Below, in pieces: positions 14,733 to 19,392 of a stretch of DNA of 19,392 nucleotides. Below the pieces are notes generated by a model. The model saw only the letters and a program-made list of their open reading frames with translations, searched no databases and had not been told where the DNA came from. Every line of letters begins with the position of its first letter. Position 1 is the stretch's first letter. Source of the DNA: CAYPSN01 sp041907025 (GTDB lineage: Bacteria > Patescibacteriota > Saccharimonadia > CAILAD01 > JADZBC01); NCBI GenBank assembly GCA_041907025.1, contig JAYRIB010000061.1, forward strand, positions 1 to 19,392, given 5' to 3'. A program made the translations under genes and the position numbers.

Positions 14733-14860
14733 TAGTTTTGAGCAAATAATGTCATATTCGTAAGGAGACGTTCTTGCTTATAGTAAAGCCTAAACTTAAT
14801 ACTACCGAACAGGTCATGAACACATAATGTATACAATTTCCGCTTCACCCCAAAGCACGC

Positions 14861-14873
14861 TATAATGCCTAGT
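14861..14873 (+). promoter_or_regulatory. -10 element placed for a leaderless VIT-family transcript
   Basis: A perfect TATAAT (14861-14866) ends 7 bases before the ATG at 14874, so transcription would begin at or next to the start codon. No ribosome site precedes the gene. The -35 region (TTCCGC or similar near 14838) is weak. The same spacing is seen before glyQS. Confidence 0.6.
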
Positions 14874-15365
14874 ATGAAAAAGCACCACTTCGACAGAGAC
14901 TATGTTCGCAGCTCGTTCTTTGGTATCGAGGACAGCTTAGTGTCCACCACTGGACTCATAGCCGGTGTGGCGGTTGGTACGCAAGATGCTAAGTTTGTCA
15001 TCCTAGCCGGGCTGGTTGGTATTGCGGTAGAGGCAGTCAGTATGGCTGCAGGCGAGTTCCTGAGCGAAGAAACCACTCATGACCTCGATAAGCGCGACAA
15101 AGCCAATCCAATTACTGGTGGGCTTATTATGCTGGTATCTTACTTCGGGGCCGGCCTGATACCCCTCTTACCCATCATGCTGCTACCGAAGAGCTACTCC
15201 CTATATGTAAGCGTACTCGCCGCCCTGGTGGGACTGTTCATCCTCGGACTCATCAAAGGCAAGGTTACGGGCAAAAGCCCGCTCAGAAGTGGTATTGAGG
15301 TTCTGGTAGTCGGTGGCGTGGCAGCAGCCATTGGTATAGCTGTCGGCGTAGTACTCAAAATATAA
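14874..15365 (+). CDS. VIT/CCC1-family membrane protein (putative Fe2+/Mn2+ transporter)
   Basis: 163 residues from ATG 14874. An earlier in-frame ATG at 14865 overlaps the -10 box and is unlikely to be transcribed. Family pattern: FGIEDSLVSTTGLIAGVAVG is the first helix of VIT1/CCC1 proteins, with the conserved acidic residue after FG. AVEAVSMAAGEFLSEET, with its Met and Glu, matches the second. Three further hydrophobic segments follow (about 80-98, 105-125, 140-163). The family exports or sequesters ferrous iron or manganese. Characterised VIT1 proteins have a long cytoplasmic metal-binding insert between helices 2 and 3. Here only about 15 charged residues (ETTHDLDKRDKANP) remain, so this is a minimal form and the substrate is not certain. 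Confidence 0.8.
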   Translation: MKKHHFDRDYVRSSFFGIEDSLVSTTGLIAGVAVGTQDAKFVILAGLVGIAVEAVSMAAGEFLSEETTHDLDKRDKANPITGGLIMLVSYFGAGLIPLLPIMLLPKSYSLYVSVLAALVGLFILGLIKGKVTGKSPLRSGIEVLVVGGVAAAIGIAVGVVLKI

Positions 15366-15377
15366 GCATAGATAATA

Positions 15378-15406
15378 TTGACTTATTAGCATAAAAGTGT
15401 TACTAT
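15378..15406 (+). promoter_or_regulatory. Promoter of the GC-rich gene
   Basis: TTGACT (15378-15383), a 17-base spacer, TACTAT (15401-15406). A second -10 candidate, TATACT, is at 15404-15409 with a 20-base spacer. The expected start near 15413 gives a leader of about 65 bases. It begins only 13 bases after the preceding gene, making the next gene an independent unit. Confidence 0.55.
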
Positions 15407-15479
15407 ACTGGGTATTCGCATTGGCGGACCTTGGCTACGAAGGACTCGTGGCAAGAACCCTACCGGAAGAGAGCCTATC

Positions 15480-16082
15480 ATGGCCAACCTGGAATGGACC
15501 CTCAAGGTCCTCGCAAACCCGTACCCGCACGTGATCCCTGACTGGGATTTCAACCTGATGCTCCTCAGCCTGGGTGCGGAGCTCGCAGACGCAGTCGACA
15601 CCCGTCACCGCGTCGGTGAGTTCAAGCGCAACAGCCTCGGCGTGTGCTTGATGAACCCCACCAAGCCGAGGAGCACGCCACCCGAGGAAGCCATCCTGGC
15701 CCTCATCGCTATCGGCCCCGAAGGCCGCGACTTCCTTCCCAACGGGGTCGGCAAGGCGTACGAGCACTGGGTCTACGGCGAAGACTGTGGCACCCTCGCC
15801 TACGTCAAGCCGTACATGCTCCCAGACGGTTCGTTCGTCTACGGTCACTCGGCCGATGTGGCAGGCACCATCCTTGGAGCGAGCGGCGCTACGGAGGCGC
15901 AAGACCGCTTCATGGCAACCTGCCTCGGCGCAGGGTTCAACTACCGCGTCACCGATGCCCACAAGCAGTGGCGCGTGGAGCACCCGGACAGCAAGTGGTT
16001 CTGCAACTTGAACCTTCCCGCCCAGGCCTACACCGATGCGGCTGCGCTCCTGGACAACCCCGAGGTCGGCATCTTGGCCTAG
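15480..16082 (+). CDS. GC-rich gene of unknown function; possible remote GlcG/HbpS-like protein
   Basis: 200 residues, no signal peptide or membrane segment. By hand count the gene is about 64% G+C with about 84% G or C at third positions. In the 180 bases of the preceding gene that I counted the value is about 54%. Asn, Tyr, His and Lys codons end in C or G throughout. Residues 129-147 (GTILGASGATEAQDRFMAT) resemble the GVSGAT-x-x-QD motif of the GlcG/HbpS haem-binding family, and GKAYEHW (91-97) sits where that family has a KAY segment. The match is weak and the protein is longer than the usual 130-150 residues, so I leave the function open. GGAAGAGAG lies about 8 bases before the ATG. Its own promoter and terminator plus the base composition suggest an acquired cassette or an unusually highly expressed gene. 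Confidence 0.8.
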   Translation: MANLEWTLKVLANPYPHVIPDWDFNLMLLSLGAELADAVDTRHRVGEFKRNSLGVCLMNPTKPRSTPPEEAILALIAIGPEGRDFLPNGVGKAYEHWVYGEDCGTLAYVKPYMLPDGSFVYGHSADVAGTILGASGATEAQDRFMATCLGAGFNYRVTDAHKQWRVEHPDSKWFCNLNLPAQAYTDAAALLDNPEVGILA

Positions 16083-16103
16083 TACAGGCCAGGCACGACA
16101 CCA

Positions 16104-16155
16104 AGAGCCCCGAATGTGAGCCTCAACGCTCCATCCGGGGCTCTCATTCGTTTTA
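16104..16155 (+). terminator. Intrinsic terminator of the GC-rich gene
   Basis: AGAGCCCCG (16104-16112) pairs with CGGGGCTCT (16136-16144). Inside, GAGC (16118-16121) pairs with GCTC (16128-16131). It is followed by CATTCGTTTTAC. The stem is strong and the T-run modest. Read on the minus strand there is no T-tract, so it does not terminate yvcK. Confidence 0.7.
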
Positions 16156-16156
16156 C

Positions 16157-17155
16157 TTAAGCGACAGACAAAATCAGCTTTGCTATCTTCTCCCCATCAT
16201 GGCGAATTAAGTTGCGCTTAATCAGCTTATCGGATGCTTTCTGCTCCACCTTCTCGCCCGAGAGCAAGTTGGCACCGATCGCTTGGTAGTGCTTATTCTT
16301 CATAACTTCGAGGTCGTGCCCTACCCAATGCTCGCCCTCGGCCGTGTACTTTTGCAAAACTTCCGCGTTGGGTTGCTCGTTACTGTAGAGCACAAAGTCA
16401 ATGCATTCAAGTCCAATAAACCGCTCTATTTCACTAGCGTAGTCATGAACCTTAAAGCCATCAGTCTGCCCAGGCTTTGTAACTAAATTACAAACGTAGA
16501 CCACGCGTGCCCCAGAGCGCTGCATAGCGGCCTGCATGCCCTCTACTAACAATGCTGGCGCAATGCTGCCATACAAATGCCCAGGGGCGATGATGATAAG
16601 TTCTGCTTCAGCAATAGCTTGGGCTGCAATGGGATTGATTGCTGACTTTGGAGAAAGCTCAAGCTGGGGCCTCTCCCCTGACGAAAGCTTGTGGTTTGCG
16701 ACAGCGTATTCACCCTCTATCCGCGTGCCATCTGGGCGCGTTAGCACAAGGTTGCTATTTGTCAGCGTCACGGGCAACACGCGCCCCTCAATGTTTAAAA
16801 CCTTTGACGCGTGATCGACCGCCTCGGAGAAGCTGCCGGTAATCTTTTCGAGCGCGCTTAAGAACAAGTTGCCGAATGAATGTCCATGCAGCCCACCGCT
16901 TCCGAACCGGTAGTTAAACAAGTCTCGCATGGTACCCTGATCCCTACTAAGGGCCACTAAGCACTGTCGAATGTCTCCTGGTGGCAGTACACCGAGCTCA
17001 TCCCGCAGCACACCTGTGGAGCCGCCATCGTCACTCATATTCACAATCGCTGTAATGTCTAAAAAGTGTCGCTTAAGACCAGTTAGGAGCGTAAAACTGC
17101 CTGTTCCGCCACCTATAACCACCACCCGCTTGCTACTGCGAGAATCCTCGGGCAT
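16157..17155 (-). CDS. yvcK: YvcK/CofD-family protein (gluconeogenesis/cell-wall factor)
   Basis: 332 residues with the family's Rossmann-like core. Motifs: VVVIGGGTGSFTLLTGLK (11-28), NMSDDGGSTGVLRDELG, PPGDIRQCLVAL, GGLHGHSFGNLFLSALEKI, and IIIAPGHLYGSIAPALL. Related to CofD (2-phospho-L-lactate transferase) but of the YvcK subgroup, which has no proven enzyme activity. In Bacillus and other bacteria YvcK is needed on gluconeogenic carbon sources, binds UDP-sugars and affects penicillin-binding protein placement. The ATG at 17155 comes one base after the glyQS TAG, so the two are co-translated. It converges on the GC-rich gene, and no terminator of its own was seen. Confidence 0.93.
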   Translation of the reverse strand: MPEDSRSSKRVVVIGGGTGSFTLLTGLKRHFLDITAIVNMSDDGGSTGVLRDELGVLPPGDIRQCLVALSRDQGTMRDLFNYRFGSGGLHGHSFGNLFLSALEKITGSFSEAVDHASKVLNIEGRVLPVTLTNSNLVLTRPDGTRIEGEYAVANHKLSSGERPQLELSPKSAINPIAAQAIAEAELIIIAPGHLYGSIAPALLVEGMQAAMQRSGARVVYVCNLVTKPGQTDGFKVHDYASEIERFIGLECIDFVLYSNEQPNAEVLQKYTAEGEHWVGHDLEVMKNKHYQAIGANLLSGEKVEQKASDKLIKRNLIRHDGEKIAKLILSVA

Positions 17156-17156
17156 G

Positions 17157-18515
17157 CTAGCTAAGCTTTTCTTTCAAGTAGTCGGGCAACTCTGCAATGG
17201 TAATGCGCTCTTGCACCATGGTGTCGCGGTCTCGAACCGTCACAGCCTTGTCTTCTAGGCTATCGAAGTCGACCGTTACACAATACGGTGTACCAATCTC
17301 ATCTTGGCGGCGATAACGGCGGCCAATCGACTGTGTTTCGTCGTACTCTAGGCTATACTTACCACCGAGTGAAGCGTAGACTTTCTGCGCCAAGCCACTG
17401 AGTTCTGGCTTCTTGGACAGCGGCAGAATTGCTACCTTAATTGGTGCTAAGTCCTTATGAAAGCGCATCACCACGCGCTTCTCGCCATTTACTTCTTCCT
17501 CGTCGTAGGCGTCTAGCAGTGCCTCCATAAATAACCGGTCCGCACCAACGGACGTTTCCACCACCCACGGCGTAACGTGCTCGCCCGTAGCTTCATCGAA
17601 GTAGGTTAAGTCCTTGCCAGAGTACTTACTATGGCGCGACAAATCCCAGTCGCCGCGGTTATGAATGCCTTCGACCTCTTTAAAGCCGAACGGATAATCG
17701 TATTCAATGTCCCAGGCCTCCTTGGCATAGTGAGCACGCTCGTTGGCGCCATGTTCTCGGAAACGTAGCTTGGTCTTAGTAAAGTAGCGTTGGTGCCAGG
17801 CCATGCGACGTTCCTTCCAGTCCGCGTAGACCTCGCCCGCTTGTGATGGCAATACAAACATCTGCAGCTCCATCTGCTCGAACTCCCGCTGACGAAACAG
17901 GAAGTCACCCGGCGTAATCTCGTTTCTAAACGCCTTACCAATTTGAGCAATACCAAATGGCAGTTTACGGCGCGCCGTATCGACTACATTGGCAAAGTTC
18001 GTATAAATTCCCTGGCAGGTTTCGCCTCGCAAGTAGGCGGCTGCTTTGTCACCCTCCACCGCACCAAGCGAAGTCTCCATAAGCAAGTTGAACTCCCTGG
18101 GCTCAGTCCAATCTTCTTTACCACAATTCGGGCAGGTAACGCCTTTGAGCGCTGCGATTAGCTCGGCTGCATCGGTGCTGTCAATGTCGGCCATCTTGTC
18201 AGCACGGTAGCGCTTCTTGCAGGCTTTGCAGTCAATCATGGGGTCACTAAACCGTTCCGTATGCCCACTCGCCTCCCAGACCTTTGGATTCTGAATAATG
18301 GCGCTGTCCAGACCCACAATGTTTGGATTGGCGTAAACCATCGACTCCCACCACGCCCGCTTAAGATTATTCTTGAGCTCCACACCGTAAGGCCCAAAGT
18401 CATAAAAGCCAGCGATGCCGCCATAGATCTCACTGGCCTGGAACACAAAGCCACGCCGCTTGGCGTAGCTTACCAGTTCTTCCATTGATAGGGTTGGTTT
18501 TTTGTTCTCACTCAT
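17157..18515 (-). CDS. glyQS: Glycyl-tRNA synthetase, single-chain class II type
   Basis: Charges tRNA-Gly. 452 residues of the alpha2 (GlyQS/eukaryote-like) type, not the alpha2beta2 type of E. coli. Features in order: GFVFQASEIYGGIAGFYDFG (22-41), a zinc-knuckle pair C96-x2-C99 and C128-x2-C131 in the insertion, LRGETCQGIYTNF (162-174), class II motif 2 (FRNEITPGDFLFRQREFEQME, starting at 196), motif 3 (ETSVGADRLFMEALL, 320-334), and the anticodon-binding domain from about 357 (APIKVAILPLSKK). The ATG at 18515 has no ribosome site; a TATAAT lies 7 bases upstream, so the mRNA is probably leaderless. It is followed directly by yvcK. Confidence 0.96.
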   Translation of the reverse strand: MSENKKPTLSMEELVSYAKRRGFVFQASEIYGGIAGFYDFGPYGVELKNNLKRAWWESMVYANPNIVGLDSAIIQNPKVWEASGHTERFSDPMIDCKACKKRYRADKMADIDSTDAAELIAALKGVTCPNCGKEDWTEPREFNLLMETSLGAVEGDKAAAYLRGETCQGIYTNFANVVDTARRKLPFGIAQIGKAFRNEITPGDFLFRQREFEQMELQMFVLPSQAGEVYADWKERRMAWHQRYFTKTKLRFREHGANERAHYAKEAWDIEYDYPFGFKEVEGIHNRGDWDLSRHSKYSGKDLTYFDEATGEHVTPWVVETSVGADRLFMEALLDAYDEEEVNGEKRVVMRFHKDLAPIKVAILPLSKKPELSGLAQKVYASLGGKYSLEYDETQSIGRRYRRQDEIGTPYCVTVDFDSLEDKAVTVRDRDTMVQERITIAELPDYLKEKLS

Positions 18516-18528
18516 GAGACATATTATA
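18516..18528 (-). promoter_or_regulatory. -10 element placed for a leaderless glyQS transcript
   Basis: On the minus strand TATAAT (18523-18528) is followed by exactly 7 bases and the glyQS ATG. It is within the 33-base gap after recO. No good -35 was found 15-19 bases upstream and there is no TG extension, so strength is uncertain. Confidence 0.55.
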
Positions 18529-18548
18529 GCTTAAAGCTTGGCTCGAAT

Positions 18549-19256
18549 CTAACCCAGCATGGTTTCTGAATAAAACCGCACCCCAAATTGGTAGTCATAG
18601 AATCGTTCAACACTAGGCTGAGCCACACGAGCTAGTTGCGGGGCTGAAGCAATACGGGCGACTTGTAAGAGTGAGTTTGCAAAAATTAACCGCCATAGCT
18701 TCACCACGTCTTGAGGCAATATCACCGATTCTTCGATTGGTCGCGCGGTCGTCAGTCGTCCAGACTGCAGTAGTAAGTAATACTCTGCTGTATCAAGTTC
18801 ATTATCGATCTCCGGCCGATGCCCAAGCGAATCAAGCAGCTTCACAAAAAAGTAATGCCGCACCAGGCCTGGGTCTACACCCCCCTCCAGACCACCAAGC
18901 ACCTCACAGAGCAACTCGTAGGCCTCTGGATGAGGTTGTTGCTCGGTCAGTACCTTGTCGCAGATCTCGAGGAGCAAATGGGCTAGCCCGAGCTGTCCCA
19001 GCTCCGCTGAGGCTAACTTATAGTAGCGCGCACCTTGAGCCGAAGTTACAATATCTAAATTCCGACCCTTCACGATGTGCAATTGAGTAACTACAAACGG
19101 CTCCAAATGACCAGCCAGCTTGCTTCGACCCCGCCGCACGCCCTTAGCCACTACCCGCACTTTACCAAGTTCGGGGCTCAGCAAGGTCAGTATCCGGTCA
19201 GCTTCGCCTAGGTTATGGCGCCGCAATAGTATGCCTTCGGTCTTATAGTACGTCAC
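18549..19256 (-). CDS. recO: DNA repair protein RecO
   Basis: RecF-pathway mediator that anneals single strands and helps load RecA. 235 residues, family-typical. The N-terminal OB fold begins YKTEGILLRRHNLGEADRIL and continues with LLSPELGKVRVVAKGVRRGRSKLAG, both classic RecO. A helical C-terminal domain follows. The four-cysteine zinc motif found in many RecO proteins (Deinococcus type) is missing: the corresponding stretch, DSLGHRPEIDNELDTAEYY, has no Cys, as in some other RecO proteins. The GTG start (19254-19256) is supported by AAGGA 7 bases before it. It begins 3 bases after the upstream stop, so it is co-translated with that gene. Confidence 0.93.
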   Translation of the reverse strand: MTYYKTEGILLRRHNLGEADRILTLLSPELGKVRVVAKGVRRGRSKLAGHLEPFVVTQLHIVKGRNLDIVTSAQGARYYKLASAELGQLGLAHLLLEICDKVLTEQQPHPEAYELLCEVLGGLEGGVDPGLVRHYFFVKLLDSLGHRPEIDNELDTAEYYLLLQSGRLTTARPIEESVILPQDVVKLWRLIFANSLLQVARIASAPQLARVAQPSVERFYDYQFGVRFYSETMLG

Positions 19257-19259
19257 GTT

Positions 19260-19392
19260 TTAGTCCTTGAGGGCGCTCGCCACAGCCGCAAGCACCATGT
19301 CGGGCGTAACTTTAGCCTTAATCAAATAGGCCACCACGCCGAGGGTCTCAGCCACATCATCATGCATATCAACTTCCGTATGGCCGAGATTA
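19260..19392 (-). CDS. C-terminal end of a probable response-regulator receiver domain (partial)
   Basis: The last 43 codons of a gene entering from the right edge; the stop TAA is 3 bases before recO. The visible part contains ETLGVVAYLIKAKVTPDMV followed by an alternating Leu/Ala/Val helix. This fits the end of a CheY-like receiver: the G-A-x-x-Y-L-x-K strand with the conserved Lys, then alpha-5. No output domain follows, so it is either a stand-alone receiver or a receiver at the C-terminus of a longer protein. The phosphorylated Asp lies outside the window. The family call rests on this short piece. Confidence 0.6.
   Translation of the reverse strand, partial: NLGHTEVDMHDDVAETLGVVAYLIKAKVTPDMVLAAVASALKD

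Noticed and set aside
14774..14827. 17-codon plus-strand ORF starting with TTG after AAGGAG in the mraZ-VIT divergent gap
   Set aside because: It has a ribosome-site-like AAGGAG with a 6-base spacing, but the start is TTG, no good promoter precedes it and the peptide has no distinctive feature. The ribosome site may be chance.
15435..15983. 182-codon minus-strand frame over the GC-rich gene
   Set aside because: GC-rich DNA leaves few stops in alternative frames. The plus-strand frame has the promoter, ribosome site, strong third-position bias and terminator.
15644..16210. 188-codon plus-strand frame overlapping the GC-rich gene
   Set aside because: Its translation is Arg/His/Pro-rich, typical of a frame-shifted GC-rich gene, and it runs through the terminator hairpin into the yvcK region.
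1..19392. CRISPR array, insertion sequence, tRNA or rRNA genes
   Set aside because: No spaced direct repeats, transposase motifs, terminal repeats or conserved RNA-gene sequences were seen on either strand.

Overview
The window reads as a piece of a small-genome Candidate Phyla Radiation (Patescibacteria) chromosome, most likely Saccharibacteria (TM7) or a close relative. The evidence is indirect: a compact division/cell-wall cluster without the Mur ligases or ftsA/ftsZ, a sigma-region-4 plus HARE-HTH fusion, a large TraD/TraG-like ATPase of the kind common in these bacteria, and short versions of several families. Stop codons are TAA or TAG apart from one TGA (ftsI), and no gene needs TGA as sense, so the standard bacterial code fits and the UGA-recoding lineages (Gracilibacteria, SR1) do not.

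Layout. (1) Bases 1-6073, plus strand: the 3' part of topA, then a well-formed promoter driving a sigma4/HARE-HTH regulator and a 904-residue membrane-anchored TraD/TraG-like ATPase with a Gly/Arg/Asn-rich tail. (2) Bases 6074-6678: about 600 bases without a gene, lying between convergent operons. It contains several long inverted repeats, one of which has G-T pairs favouring a plus-strand RNA, and at its right end an intrinsic terminator for the minus-strand operon. (3) Bases 6679-14732, minus strand: a reduced dcw operon in the order mraZ, rsmH, a 22-codon ORF not previously named, ftsL, ftsI, mraY, ftsW, murG, ftsQ. Its promoter carries four TGGGT boxes that look like an MraZ operator. The first part of the operon has long untranslated gaps with CAAAAA repeats; the second part is tightly packed or overlapping. 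(4) Bases 14861-16155, plus strand: a short VIT/CCC1-like membrane protein that appears to be transcribed without a leader, then a GC-rich gene of unknown function with its own promoter and terminator. (5) Bases 16157-19392, minus strand: the C-terminal end of a probable response regulator, recO, glyQS (with a -10 box placed for a leaderless transcript) and yvcK.

How the genes fit together. MraY and MurG make lipid I and lipid II. FtsW and FtsI polymerise and cross-link septal peptidoglycan. FtsL and FtsQ form the regulatory scaffold, RsmH methylates 16S rRNA, and MraZ probably represses the set. YvcK, though outside the cluster, is linked to cell-wall and carbon control in other bacteria. 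No tRNA, rRNA, CRISPR array or insertion sequence was recognised. The best candidates for something undescribed are the 22-codon basic ORF between rsmH and ftsL, the structured segment at 6105-6470, the GC-rich cassette at 15378-16155, and the shared geometry of a TATAAT box exactly 7 bases before the start codon at two genes.
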